A stretch of DNA of 64,000 nucleotides from Warburgia ugandensis (GCA_035236585.1 CP141135.1:61658190-61722189); one strand, 5' to 3'. Shown: positions 21,004 through 34,364, counted from the first letter of the stretch. Notes: generated from the letters alone by a model not told the origin. Made by a program: numbers and translations.

Positions 21004-21886
21004 GAGGAGGAGGAGGAGGAGGAGGAGGAGGAGGAGAAGATGATGCCAGCCAGCCCAGGTGTGTCACGCACCTATGGCCGGCCTAGCAGCAGATCTGATG
21101 GGAAGCAAAGGAGAGAAAAAGAGAGAACAATGGAGATGGAGAGGAGGAGAGTGTGTGCTGGTTAAGAGAGGTGTGGAGAGGGAAAGAGAGAAGAAAGGGT
21201 GAAAGAGAAACAATACGTGAGATAGAGGTGAGGAGAGGAAAGAAGAAGGGAGAAAAGAGGGAGTGAGGGAAAGAGAGGAGAGGGAGAAAGTCAACCAGCC
21301 CCACCCTCCTAAGAGGGGAAAACCGTTCCCCTTGGGAAGAGAGTAAATGAAATATGAGAAGAGGGAGAAGAGAGACGTGAAAGAGTGGAAGATTAGAGGG
21401 AGAGACGTGTAGGTGAGAGGGGGATAAGAGAAGGAGAAAAAGAGATAGAAGAGAGAGAGAAAAGAAAAGAGAGAGATAAGAGAGAAAGGAGAGGAGAAAG
21501 AGAAGGAAGAGGAGATAGAGTGATAGAGATAGGTGGGGTCCACTAGTATCCTGGTCTTGCTAGAACTCTGCAAGTCTTCAAAGTCTTCAGTCTCTTTCCA
21601 TGAAACTTCATCTGATCTCCATCTAATATCCTTGATTCGATCTAGAGCGTCCACGCCTAAGTTGACCGATCTGCAATGCACATGACCCAATTAGTGCAAT
21701 CTAAACAGTTCAATATTCATCTAATTGCTTTAATAATCATCTAACCACTAAATCTTTCAATTTAATGGTGGATGACCAATTAACGCTAAAATGAAACATT
21801 TTATTTAAAATCTTGAAATTAATGGCCTAGATGCTCTAATTGAACACTAAATTAGGGGTATTTTAACCAAAATTGAACACTTAACA
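19750..21886 (-). mobile_element. solo LTR of an Athila-like Gypsy element
   Basis: The minus strand runs TGTTAAGTGTTCAATTTTGG to AAACAATCAACA, the same ends as the LTRs of the element at 34425-44051. Flanking ATGGA (19745-19749) and ATGAA (21887-21891) are a 5-bp target duplication with one mismatch. No internal region is present, so an LTR-LTR recombination left this copy. It carries a long GA tract and a GGA tract at positions matching the CT tracts of the paired LTRs. Confidence 0.88.
20924..21036. repeat. (GA)n followed by (GGA)n
   Basis: About 77 bases of GA repeat then about 36 bases of GAG trinucleotides inside the solo LTR. Long open frames here on both strands (SLSL or RERE proteins) are products of the repeat. 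Confidence 0.95.
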
Positions 21887-22430
21887 ATGAACAACTAATT
21901 GGATTTTCATGTGTGATGAACCTTCACATGTTTCTTTTTTGATGAAATAGTTGACTTGGTCAAGCTGGGCATTTAGCCAAACTTGCATCCAAACCAGTTG
22001 GTTGCCTTACAAAGGTAGTTGAAAGAATTCACATTGAATCATATGTAAAACTTGTCATGTCCTTGTTGAAGGCTTGTCTTTAAAACAATAGGCTTGACTC
22101 CAAAAATTGTTGACTATTCACAATAGAATTAGTTAGATTCTCTTGAAATCAAGTATGAAGCTAGTCAACTTTCTGTAAACCTTTTTGCTTACAAAATAGT
22201 TAATTGTTTGAGGGGATAGGCTGAATTTGCAAGACTTATGTGTGTTCACTCCAAAATAGTTGACTGTCCTTAGAGCTAGTTAGTTAGAATAGTCATTAAC
22301 AAGTAGTCTTTTGTAATTTAGCCAAAATAGCTAATTGTTCATCCTTTGGTGGTCAACTATATATTGTAAACTTCTATGCTTTGCTCTTTCTTTCAAGTTT
22401 GATTTAGCAACTACTACATGATCATTCTTC

Positions 22431-24259
22431 ATAGTCCAATTGCATCTTTCTAGAAATCAAGTCAAGTAGGGTTGTTTGTTTCATTCATATCTAGTATCTT
22501 TCGTGTAAAAATTTAACAACCAAGTAGGTTAGTGTTGTCATTTTGTATAAATTACCCCTAGTTTTGATTACATTCCTTTTAAAAATTGCATGTGAATTTT
22601 TTATTGGGGAGATACAACTCAAAAAGTTAGAGGTTTTACATGTTTGGTTGAAAAAGTTACAGGATATCAATATGTAATTTTTCCTACATAACATTTGGTT
22701 CCAATCATATGCATGGGCTAATTGGTGGTTGTATGAAAAATAATAAATAAATAAATTTTAAAGTGCTAGTATTTTCTCTCTTTTAGTTAAGAGTTTGGTG
22801 ACTCCACTACAAAGTGAAATGTGGTTAGTTTGCCTCGGTATGATTGGCCCTTTTTACTCCTCTTTTGTCTTATAATTTTACTTGATCAAATATGAAGAAA
22901 ATTCAAATTTTCATCCAATTAACCATTGCACAGGCTTAAGAGAAAGAAAAGAAATACATCTCCATTTCCACTCCTTTTCTCTCTCTAAAAGAAAGATAAA
23001 ATTTTCTAGCAATGCTTGGAAATCATTATACTACCAATCTTATTATTCCTAAAAACTCCATTTTAGTTAACTTGTTAGTTGGTGAATTTACTAATCTCTT
23101 CACATGATAAAAAGAAACTTGTGAGTGGCAAAAATTAACTTTGCTTCATCTATGAAGTCCCAAAAGTACCAAGGAGCTTATTCTTTTTAGTTGTAATGCT
23201 AAATCACACATTTAAAGAGATATCTTCCACCAAAAGTGGAACAAGAACATCTAACTTTTGAATTTTCAAACCCTACAAAAGGGATTAACTTTCTTCTGCA
23301 TTAGGAACTAGAAAATCAACAAGACTAAAAAGGCTAGTTTAATTAGAAACACCCATATGATCTCTAAAAATACCTCCAACTCCTAGTGGACCTGGCTTAC
23401 TAGTGCATCAATGTTAAACTTAAAATGATTGAAAAGTGGTGGAGTCCATTTGCATTTTAGTACATTCTTGGGAACAAAGACATCTTAATAGCATGACCAG
23501 TTTCTCTTAATATCTTCCTATGAAGTGTAAAATCCAAATTTGTGTATTGGAAGTTGATTCAAAGGTCCACCATTTAAGAGGAGAAAATAATCTTCATTAT
23601 AGACTTTAGGATGGTATTCAAACATTTAGCACCTTTTCCAACCTTTCAAAGCCTTAAATTTCCCAAATTTTGATCCAAAATAACCCACTTTTTATAGTTC
23701 CTAAACATGAATCTTGTCACACAATCAAATGATTTTAACCTCAATACTTACTTATGTGGTTTAGGGGCTTTTTGCAGGGTTGGGCAAAGTAATAATGTGG
23801 TTTGGGCACCCCAAACCGTACAATCGTGTGTTTTGCACTATCTAAACAATGTGATTGCATAGTTCAAGCGGCCAAGAATATACAATCGTATGTTTTGAGC
23901 AGCCCAAACTATATTGTTGAATGTTTTAGTGGCCCAATGATTATATGTTTGGAGTAGCACTATACACACAATAGTATGTTTTTTGTGATAAAAAATAATC
24001 ATGCATGATGCACTCTCAACCAAAAAAATTTCACTTTTTCCATTCACTCTTGCTTTCTAAGCTATTTACATACCTTGCCATTTTCCCCTTCTCTGGACAG
24101 TTGTGTTATTTCTCATTTTTGACACAAATCCTACGAGTTCTTTACTCTTTAGTTACTTTATATTTAGTTTTTTATTTGATTTTCTTAGTCTCTCTCTTAC
24201 CTTATCCAATTCAAGGTAGTTCCTCCTTCCTCTCTATTCTACTTCTTTCTTTACGTTAC

Positions 24260-24263
<4 letters not shown>
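22431..24263. other. no recognised gene
   Basis: AT-rich sequence with no long open frame and no domain I recognise on either strand. Probably old repeat DNA. Confidence 0.4.

Positions 24264-24331
<68 letters not shown>
24264..24331. repeat. (CT)n microsatellite
   Basis: About 68 bases of perfect CT repeat. The 120-codon frame across it is not a gene. Confidence 0.95.
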
Positions 24332-24333
<2 letters not shown>

Positions 24334-24374
24334 TTTAGAAACCCACTCTAAGCATGCAAGACCCTAGGTTTCCC

Positions 24375-24700
24375 CCTTCTTCTAGGCTTCGAGTGTAGGT
24401 GCCTGTTGTTTACTTGGAAGAAACCTTTAGGTGATCCTTAACCACATGGGACAACATGATTTTCACCCTAAGAACTTGAAACTGCCTTTAATTGGAGGAC
24501 AAGGAAGAGAGATTACCTTTAAGCTCCTTTTGTTGTTGTTTTGCCACATTTTTATTATCATTATTTTTTATTTTCCCACCCTTTTCTTCCTACAGAGGAC
24601 CTTCTATGCACACAACACCCTTGTGTTGCCCTTTCATCTGGGCTTTTAGCAGAGGTGCTTATTGTCTATATGAAAAGAACCTCCAGGTGATTCTTAAGCA
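24375..24700 (+). repeat. imperfect 60-bp direct repeat
   Basis: The stretches near 24382-24447 and 24638-24703 share AGGTGC.T.TTGT.TA, GAA.GAA.CCT and AGGTGAT.CTTAA in the same order. Function unknown. Confidence 0.5.
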
Positions 24701-25789
24701 TCTAAGCCAATGGTGTTCTAACTCTTTGCTTTTAGGGATCTCTCCCTTGGAAGGAAAGAGAAAAAATGGTTCAAGGAAAGATTTCCTAGTATTCCTTCTA
24801 TGGGTGAAGATGGACCTTTAAGAACTATTTAAGATTTGTTTGAAAGAGAATGGTTGTCAAGGATGAAAATCCCTGATCTTGAAAAAGGGGCTTCTGGGAT
24901 AACTAATAATTCTCCTATTTATATGTTTTAATGATTTTCACAAGAAAATTCTTGAAGAGGGTGGCCTCTTTCTATAGGCTTTCTCTAAAAAGAGATTAAA
25001 TATTTTATAAGTAACCTTTGTTCTAAAAGAAATAATTTTAGCATGATGTATGTGATGAATCCTTTCCAAAGGAAACATCATCTTTTAATATTTTTCAAAG
25101 TTTTATCTCATGCTTAAGAAAAGAAGAACAGTTTCCTTTCAAAGACGAATGGTTTAGGAGTGTTCTCTTGAAAGGTAAACATGAAATCTAAGGAATGGAA
25201 GCTTCCCTTCCATTAAGAGTGTTTCTACATGATCTTCTTTCTCCTCCTATATATTCCCAAGCATCCTACTTATATTATATTTACATAAATGATCCATTAT
25301 GCATCTTTACATAACACCTTGTTCTTTGATCCTTACATGCCTCAAATGTCATGTTATCTACTTCAATGCACATTTTTTTGTTCAATTCTAACTTCTAGTT
25401 TATTTCATATGATGTTTCATGATTTTAATTTCTAGTTTGATTCATGTCATGTTTGTAGTTTCTAGTTCATGTTATTCTCCATTCCCTACTATGTTAATGT
25501 TTCAATTTTTCAAAGTTCCAATTCATTTTATGTTCTATGTTTCCTTTGATGTCTTATATTATGCTCATTCCAATGTATGTTTCCATTTATTTTAATGAGC
25601 TTTTTAAGTTCATAGATCATATAGGCTGGATGTTTCTTGAAGTGCATATATCATTTGCAAGATGATATCATTCATTGTTAGGACTTTCATAGATGTCTTG
25701 TTTTGTCTTTTTTACTTTACTCTTTTGATTCCTTATTTCTTAGATTATAGGGTAAAATCAAACTATTAGTCTCTAATACCTAGAAGAAC
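24701..25789. other. no recognised gene
   Basis: AT-rich, no codon structure seen. It ends at the AAGGG target site of the next solo LTR. Confidence 0.4.
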
Positions 25790-25794
25790 AAGGG

Positions 25795-27716
25795 TGTTAG
25801 ATCCAAAGGTTTCAACATTGATATTTCAAATTATTTTGATAATAACAAAGCATTTATGCATTTATACTAATAATTATTTTTGAGTATGTGTTGAAGCAAT
25901 TATTCAAATCAACACAAGACATCACAAATTTTATGAAGGATCAAAGATTGCTACAAGGCTTATGGCACAAGAAGTAAGCCTCATGCAAGAAAAAGTCAAA
26001 GAAAGTCAAAATTGAAGACTTGAAGATTTAATTCTCAAAGTTTATTTTTGAGATTATGTGTTTGTATGTGCGAATGGATATAAATATTGGCAAAGCACAC
26101 ACACACTCATGCATTTCATTATTACATATTTTTTCAGCATAAAAAATTGTTTCTAAACTGAATTTTGATCATTAAAAAAAATATTTTACACGATTTAAAT
26201 TATTTTTTATGATCAAATATTTATTAAATTATGTCACAAAATATTTTTCATGGTTCAAAATATCTATTGATCATGTCATAAAAATTTATGTGCATTGGCA
26301 ATTTTTAAAGATACGAAACAATTATTTTTAAGGAATATTGATGACAAATATATATATAATAAATTTACACTATATCTTATTCTTAGTGGGAAACATATGA
26401 CACCAATGCATGTTTGTACTCCATATTATTGCACATGCTAGTACTTGTCTCATGTGGGGAACATATGACACCACTAATGCATGCTTGTACTTCATGTTAT
26501 TGCACATGCTAGTACTGGTCTCATGTGAGGAACATATGACGCCACTAATGCATGTTTGTACTTCTTGTTGTTGCACATGATAGTACTTGTCTCATGTGGG
26601 GAACATAGTAAGGAACATATGACACTACTAATGCATGCTAGTACTTCATATTGTTGCACATGATAGTACTTGTCTCATATGGGGAACATAGTGGGAAACA
26701 TATGACACCACTAATGCACGCTTCCACCTCTACTAAGCCTCAAATTGTGCTATAAAAGGAACCCTTCACCTCCTCATTTTGCATCCATTTATTGTAAGAG
26801 AAATCAAGAGAGATTGATAGCAAAAACACTCCAAAAAAATCAGCCTTGCTACTGCCCATATTTCTCTAGAAAAATCCTTCAAACAGTGTTCTTCTTGAGT
26901 TATCAAAGAGCCATACTTTTTGCTACCATTTGCTGAAATTTTTAGAAGCTCTAAACTCCAAAAACTCACTTTAGTTGCTACCCTTCTCTAGTCCAGAAAA
27001 TTTCCTAGCAGTTCCACTTTTGAGTGTTCAAAAAGTGTTATTACTTGTGTTCTTCATTGTTATACTTCTCTACTTGCTAATCACATGTAAAGCTTATTTT
27101 CTTTTGTTAGTAAAGCTCTGTAGATTTATTTTTCTGCTTAAAATTGACTGCCTATTTATTTTGAAGCACATCATTGCACATTCACAACTTCATATTGAGC
27201 ATACATAGTCTTGCATATACATATTGCTCATAGCACACTTTGCCAAAATCGTTATATTTTTTCTTATGTGCAAAAACAGTTAACTATATTGTAATATCTA
27301 TCCTAAAAGAGGATTCATCGTACTTAACCTTTATATTCTTGTATTTGGTGTTTAAGGTCGGATCACCACATCAAAAGGCTTTGGATTCTTGGTGTTTAAG
27401 GTTGGTTCACTGGAATAAAAGACCTTGGTTGTAAAGGAGTTCTTACCTCCTATTGTTAGAGTAAGTGAATAGTGGAAACCTCAAGGGCAGTTGTTTGCCT
27501 TGGGAAACTAAGTGGAGTAGGTCTTGGATATATAGACCAAACCACTATAAATCCTTGTGTCTCTTGTCTCTATTTACTTTCTTAGAAAGCTTTATTTTTG
27601 CTTATTTTCTTTACAAGCACATTTACTTTCCTTGAGTTGAACATTGCACTTTATTGTTTTAATTTTTCAAAAAGTTCAATTCACCCCCCCTCTTGAGTTG
27701 CCTACATGGACTTTCA
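25795..27716 (+). mobile_element. solo LTR, Copia type, with target-site duplication
   Basis: It begins TGTTAGATCCAAAGG and ends GGACTTTCA, flanked by AAGGG at 25790-25794 and 27717-27721. The 3' part has GACCAAACCACTATAAATCC, AATTCACCCCCCCTCTTGAG and other hallmarks of plant Copia LTRs. The 1922-bp LTR has no internal region next to it, so it is solo. A minisatellite lies in its middle. Confidence 0.85.
26391..26722 (+). repeat. minisatellite in the Copia LTR, about 4.5 units
   Basis: AACATATGAC recurs at 26392, 26460, 26531, 26613 and 26697, giving units of 68, 71, 82 and 84 bp. Each full unit has CACTAATGCATG.TTGTACTT, TTGCACATG.TAGTACT and GTCTCATGTGGGG. The two longer units carry an extra GAACATAGTAAG or GAACATAGTGGG. 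Confidence 0.9.
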
Positions 27717-28099
27717 AAGGGAACTTAGATTGCTTTAGTCCTTGGAGGTGTCAAGCCTAGAATATTTGATTAGTGGACTCTTTGAGTCATTAGGGACCTA
27801 AGGCCCTTTGTTCACTTTAGATGTTGACTCCTTTCTCATAGTCAAGCTGCTTAGGTTCATTTTGAACTTAGGATAGATATTTAATAAAATTATTATAAAA
27901 GATGAAATAATCTTGGTAATTCTCCCAAATTCCTAGATAGTCAATCCAACAAAAAATACACATCCGCCTCACATAAAAAGACTTAACAAGTACCTAAACC
28001 TATAATAATTCTTAACCTACGGCAGCATAAACCTTTCCGAGTTGAGGGCACCTAAAATGCCTACATGAAGTTTCTCAAACACTTTTTATGACTACAAGC

Positions 28100-28470
28100 C
28101 CACCAACAAAATAACCATCTTTATTCTATCACATAATGTCGGAAGATCCCACAATTCATTCTAAAGATATGTCTACTATGCCCGTTCCAAATAGTCAAAA
28201 GAGTAGCTGGCATAAAGAAAATTCAAAGAACTCTCATTTTATCCATACCATCAAAGTAATTCCAAAGAGAAATTTGTGTATCAATATTCCTTGGCATGAC
28301 CCATTTCATCGAAAATAAAGCAAACACAAAAATCCTGATTCTCATAGAAAACTCAGAGTGTAAAAGTAGATAATCTGCAGTCTCAAGTCTCCTCTTGTTT
28401 GAAGCAAAGACTGCATTGACTAAGCGTTGACCATCCAAAAGCCTTCAGCCTATCCATTGTACAAATTCTG
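28100..28470 (-). pseudogene. L1 LINE C-terminal fragment (zinc-knuckle reverse transcriptase tail)
   Basis: The minus strand encodes CSLCFKQEET, then after a frameshift ADYLLLHSEFSMR, FALFSMKWVMPRN and SLWNYF, followed by MPATLLTIWNGHSRHIF. This follows the plant L1 ORF2 tail (C..C...EE..DHLLLHC, LFG..WVMP, W..IWRERN). The second zinc-binding residue is Ser in place of Cys (LLLHS). No RT core is visible nearby. Confidence 0.7.
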
Positions 28471-28899
28471 ACAAAGGAAGTTAACCAACAAAAGCCTTCA
28501 CACGAGGTGGGCAGAGGAGTTTTGAAGTGCAAATCACAAAGCCCTAAGTTTGGGGAGGTACAACAATCTTGTCATAAAAGGATTTGGCTAATATTTACTT
28601 GAAGAGTTCTACATTAAAATGCTTTTATATCTTCCATTAGAATGAAGGAACCGATTTTGAAGTAAAGAAATCAACTCATGATGTTGTTCCTCCTCGTACA
28701 CAAAAATGAAATTCCTCTTATAAATTATGTTCCACTAAACAGCCTCATCAAACCAAGAGAAGTAAAGCAATGCATCAATACGATCAGAAAGTGAAGACAT
28801 GGCTTATACTTCTGACGTCTATTTACAATGCAAGGTTGGCCGAGCTCTCTTATCTAATCAGGGAATATCCAATTGGCCAATATTAGGCCCAATTTAAAA

Positions 28900-31489
28900 T
28901 GCTGACCCGAACGATTAATGTTTGAGGCCAACATCTTAGGCATGCCATGCGCTCAAAATATTCCCAATCAGAAGAACTAACACGCTTAGCATAGGGTGCA
29001 AATGGATGTCTCCAAGAGGTTTTAACTAGGGATGCATGTTCGAGGCTCTTCCCCTAGGGACTTACTAAAACTGCCTCTTTGAGCATTGTAAGCGTTTCTA
29101 TCATCTTGATGGAACCTTAATGCAAATGCTTCTTCTTCTAACAAAAAGCTCTACATTAAGCAGTTAGAAAAAGAAAGGTAGTTTCCAGTGTATATCTGAG
29201 CATTCTGAAAAAATTGCCTAATTACTAAGACCACTCTTCCAAAAAGTGGTTTTTATCGCCAAATTAATCTCTGAGTTCATTTATGATTTTGAAAATTCAA
29301 AAACTTAACTTGACTCAAAAGTGAAGTTAGGTCAATTAATTACTCAAAATGATTCGTGAATGACTAAAAATACTAAAAAATTAAATAAGATTTTATTTAC
29401 TTTTAGTTACATTTCAATATTTTTACTTTATGTGCACATAATTAAGGGAGCTAGGTAATAAATGATATTGTTATTTTGAAGGTCTTTGGTTTAAATCACT
29501 TAGCAAATACAATATTTATGTTGCTAATATTGAGTCTTGAGTAACTCGGACAAGTTCTCCTACTTGCGAGTTCGAGAACTATGGACCACCTAATTTTTCT
29601 GACAAAGTTCTCAAGGGCGAGATGAAGTACGACAACCAGGGGGTTGCTTCGGATCATTATCCACATACAAGTCTACCGTAATAATAGTGGGAAGATTGAA
29701 TTGGAAACTGCTCCTTTCTTTGGACAACCTTCCTTTTAGATGCTTTCAACATTGCAATTGCCTATTGACGGTTTGGCACACCAGACATTTAAGAAAGGAT
29801 TCTGCACACTCCAAAGGTGTCAACCTCCAAGTGGATACTATAAAACAAGGATTCAAATTCAACTATTCTCCTGTTTAATTACTGCAAAATTGTTCTACAC
29901 TTCTCCATATTCAGTACGACAGGCCTGTCGCTAAGCCTGCTTCATGAAAGAGCCATTGGGAAGTGTCAAGACCGCTTCAGTGCGGACAAAGCCGAGAACC
30001 CGGATATATATGGAGGAAACTTCAACTTTCTATGACGAAATAATTCTTGGTACTTGGAGCGAAGCTCACCTAGCGGGGGAAAATGCCCCTATTAATCCAC
30101 ACCGTCAAACAAGAAGACTAGTCTGGCCACGCAAGTGGTCATTCACTAGATGTAGTGCAACAAAAATCAAACGGCTCACATTTTGATGGTGGAAACGCTG
30201 ATAAGAATGCTTTGAACGAGGGTCCAGAGTCATTCGGTGAAGACAAAATGAGCCACTGAGGTGGAATTGGGTCAGCTCTCAGATAACAAGTTCAATCCTG
30301 CTCGCGTAGTCTCAGGCCTTTATTTGTTTGTTATGAAAGAGCAGTCGTGTTTAGCTTCTAGGCGGAACATTTATTGTTACGACGAAGGGGAGCTTGGCCA
30401 AAGGGTAGAGTTGCCTTCGTATGACTTTGAGATTACAGTTCAAAGTATAAAAATAGTCTCTTGTAAAGTCTATTAGGACGCATTTTTATACTAGGCGTCC
30501 TAGCATGCGAAACTGCCTTTTTATACTAGGACGCATTTTTTTAATCCCTCTGCCCGAGTGTGTATTATCCTGCCCCTGCCTGGCTTGGTCTTTGCCTCGG
30601 CTTCCATAATATTATGTGCCGTTTCGGGGTAGATCAGAAACTAAACTACCCATTTTGACCCACCCTGCCACGCTTCCTCAGGTGGGGTATCAAGTTTTTG
30701 CATCTCTGCAGTCAACAAAGTAACTAATTAATGCTGCATGTAAATGTGTATCATCTAATAAAAGTATCTGAGTTATTAGAAGAACAATAGTCTAATGACA
30801 TCAAAGACGAATATACAAGCAAACCAGCCATATGAACGAACAAGACTATCTAAATGCTCTAGAAATTTTTTATAAGGAGACGTAGACATTTAAATTTTCC
30901 GCATTTCCAGTGACTGAACCACTCCCCTGACGCCGCCCCGCCTCGGATTGATCTTTTTCCCACCCATTCCGCATCGCATGGTTCCCCAAAAAACATCCGC
31001 CCACTATCGTCCCCATCTGCCGACCACTACAATACTGATAAATACCCTAAAAATAGATACCCTAACCCAAGAACCAGATATACTTCAAGCTCTGTATGAG
31101 ACTGCCATGCGGAGCTTGACACTGGCAGCCACTTGTCATGCATACGTCACCCTCTTTTGTACTAAGGGACCAATCTTTGGATGACCTGACCTGCTCAGCT
31201 GAGTGCTCTGGCAATAGATATCTATTAAAACAAAAGTAAGATGATTGGATGATTTTAGCGTCGTAAGAACTCTTTTTTATCGTTGAGTGTAGATCTTTGT
31301 TTGTATGGAATTTCTAATTATAAGCCTCTATTTCATTCGGTCAGAAGTAAAAAAATTTATATGCTAGAATGTTGAAGTCCAAAAGTACCTTATAAAAAAA
31401 CAAAAAAGATACAGTAGCCATTGGCATCTATCCTATGATATCCTGTGCCTGTATCTAGTTCAAATGGACACAAATATATGGTTCTTTCT
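28900..31489. other. no recognised gene
   Basis: Short open frames (29687-29934, 29944-30186, 30261-30476, 30948-31184) lack recognisable domains. Near 30473-30540 the word TAGGACGC appears twice and once inverted. A short match to the AATAGTCTCTTG SINE block lies at 30450. Confidence 0.4.
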
Positions 31490-32480
31490 TTTATTCTTCG
31501 AAATTCATTTGGTCATTTCCTTTTCCACATAAATCAGATTTATATGCCACTTTCTGTCAATTACAAGATCTTATTGAACGGCAGTTTGATCAAAAAATGA
31601 AGTTTTTCCAGTTTAAGTAAGGCTGAAATTCGTCATCTAAACTCGTCTTTGAATTCTTGTGGCGTTCGTCATCGTGTTGCACATCCGCATATGCAGGAAC
31701 AGCGGGGATATTGAATGTCAAATTCGATACTTGTTGAGATCTGATTATCAGTGATGCTCATGCTAGTGTCCTTGGAAGGTTTTGTCGCTATGCCTTTGAA
31801 AGTGCCACCTACTTAATCAATAGAATGCCCGTCCTATACTTAAATCACACTCTCTTAGATGTTTTATTTCACGAAACTCTAATTTATCTTGTATCTACGA
31901 TCGTATAATGAACCACAAATTTGATTATCTGTCTAGATCATGCGTTTTCTTACGCTATAGCTAGTCTTAATGGGTATAGGTGTCATGATCTAGCCTCGAA
32001 TCAACTTTACATTGCCAAGCATGCTAGATTTTCTGAATCAATTTTTCATTTCACAAGTCGTTGATTCTAGGGGCCGATCGTTACTGCAAATAAGATTGCC
32101 TTGGATTGCTATTCATTCTAATCTTCCCATTGAAGGAGTGTCCACCTCAGGTATCGGTATTTCCTAATTCGCATTTCTCTGCTATCTACCTCTTCCATTC
32201 CGACTACTACCACTAATGTAGATTTGCCCACGCCTTCCACTAACAATGGGCCGGTTACGTTGTCCTCAAATCACTCTCACGATCCGTCCTCTCTTAACAT
32301 CGATGGGGACTAAAATCTATATCATTAATTCTATCCTCTGATCCATTTCATTCAATGTCAAACTCCAGTACTACTAATACGATAGTCAATGCTAACCCAA
32401 TTCCAGCTCCTTTATCTTCTCTTAGAACTAGCGTTCATAGCTTTAGCATGTGCTTCAGAAGGTATAGAGAAGTTGAGAAA
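31490..32480 (+). pseudogene. Copia integrase fragment, degenerate
   Basis: Shifting frames give HKSDLYATFCQLQDLIERQF, CGVRHRVAHPHMQEQ, YAFESATYLINRMPV and LLDVLFHETLIY, then LRPYN, the order seen in Copia integrase (VERQF, CGI.HR.SCPHTPEQNG, ETATYLINRMP, PF..L). Many stops. No LTR of this copy was found. Confidence 0.75.
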
Positions 32481-33527
32481 CTAATTGATAGACATACCGA
32501 TTAAAGGTAAATCCAATGCCAACTAGAACTATCTACTTTGTAATAATGCAGCTTTGATAAGTGCAAACTATTATTGTTATAAAGTGAATTCCAGACAACT
32601 ACGCTTGAAGCATAATAGGGTGAGAGATTTAATCTCAATGCTTCGACTTTTGCATAGTATGTAAACTCAAAGCATAATTTAGCCAATCCTCTCTCAATGA
32701 CTTAAAGAGAGATCAGATCATTAAAACATCAAGGAATGTGTATAGAAACATATACGAATTGAAAATAGTGGCAATCTTACCTAGTATTAATTACAAAGGT
32801 TTAAAGGCAATAACAAGCTATTTGGAATCGTGAGAGGATATTGCAAAGCAATAAATGAAATTTTATTTATCAAATTCCTAATGATGTATACAGTGTTGTA
32901 TTGTCCTGTATCAATATATCTTTGAATTTTAGTTTATATAACTTATAGACACACCTAGTCGAAGTGTGGAAGAGTACTACTTTCTATGACATTATAGGTT
33001 TTTTCTCAAAATCACTAGCGAAATAATAGTTTGCACATTACCCTAATATGCACTAAGCTTAAAGTACAAAAATCTCCTAAATAGAAGTATGTGTTCCAAT
33101 TCTAACTTATGATTAAGGAGGTAGTTCAAGACTTTGTGCACTATATTTCTTGATATTCATTGAATTGCATACATTAAGAGGAAGTTCATGTCTAGAAGGC
33201 ACTTTCTTTTATGCATGAATCTTTAATTTGAATACACATGTGGGAGAATTTCATTTGAGTTGTTTCAACTTAAAGCACATGAAATTTATGTTTAGGTTAC
33301 ATAATAAAGCGTATTTGGAAGGAATTAAAAACATGTATTTTAAATTAAAGAGTTTTAAGTTACTTTAAGAAATTGATACAGTTTAAGCTTTCTTTCTAAT
33401 GTTAAACACATGGTTTTCGGTCTTAAATGAGTTTTTATCTCCTCAATTATTGAACTAAGTTCAATTATTAGTAAGGTTTAGGGAGGTGTTGGAACCTACA
33501 AAAGGATATCCTTAGATAGTTAGAAGA

Positions 33528-33531
<4 letters not shown>
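32481..33531. other. no recognised feature
   Basis: AT-rich sequence before a CT microsatellite. Confidence 0.4.

Positions 33532-33615
<84 letters not shown>
33532..33615. repeat. (CT)n microsatellite
   Basis: About 84 bases of perfect CT repeat. Confidence 0.95.
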
Positions 33616-33619
<4 letters not shown>

Positions 33620-34364
33620 AAGTGAGAAAGAGAAGTTTGTCTTCATGAAATTCAAAAAGAGAAAGTGAGAGAGATAACAAGTGATCCGTCTACAAGATAT
33701 ATGGTCAAATTAATTATTCTATTATAACTTTTGCTCTTTTAATCTTCTTTTAAGGTCTTGGATTATTTGTAATTTATGAATTTTAAAAGGTACTTTGTTC
33801 TTTTAAGAATAGTACATGATCTCATATCTTTTGCTTATTGAAGTGATTGATCAAGAATGAGTTTTAGTATAAGCTCAAGGTGTTGAGGTTGAGGGAAAAA
33901 TCATATAAGTTTTTGAAGGCATTCTTGAAAGGAGACTAAGTACTGATCTTGGCTAGTCAAGGAAATTGGACAAGACAAGATTGAGTCTACCTTAGTTGAA
34001 TATTGGATATAGTGTTGTTGCTAATCCCTTGAATATTTCAAAAGCTCCAATTATCTTCAAGAAGTAGCATTTTTAGTGTGCCTCTGAGCTAGATTCAAGG
34101 AATTCGTCAATGTGCATGTAATCTACCAACTATTAAAGATACATGTCCAACACTTTCTTCTCGTTCCTACTGATATGTCACTTTCGTTACCATGAACCCT
34201 CCCATATGGATGGACCATATGCAAACTCTGTGTCCATAACTTGTAGTCAAAATCATTCATCTAATTCAGCCTCTAAATTATGTATTTTCCTATCTCGTGA
34301 ACTATCTTGTTTTTCCAATACTTCAAATTGCCCAAATTAGGGGCTCTTATAGATAATGAAGATA

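Larger units (their letters stand above)
18519..22430 (-). mobile_element. Copia-type LTR remnant, interrupted by an Athila-like solo LTR
   Basis: Read on the minus strand, 18519-18720 resembles the 3' part of the Copia LTR at 25795-27716: a CTCTTGAGATTACA end, a CTCAATTTATC stretch and GGTTTGGCC...CTACAAAATTTGTGTG against the AAACCACTATAAATCC type. Repeated GTTGACT/AATCAACT words across 19000-22400 fit such LTRs. The right boundary is a guess: TAGTG at 18513 and TAGTC near 22430 could be its target duplication. The insert at 19750-21886 splits it. Confidence 0.4.

Noticed and set aside
26391-26722. CRISPR-like array
   Set aside because: Units are contiguous tandem repeats of 68-84 bp without unique spacers, in a plant LTR.
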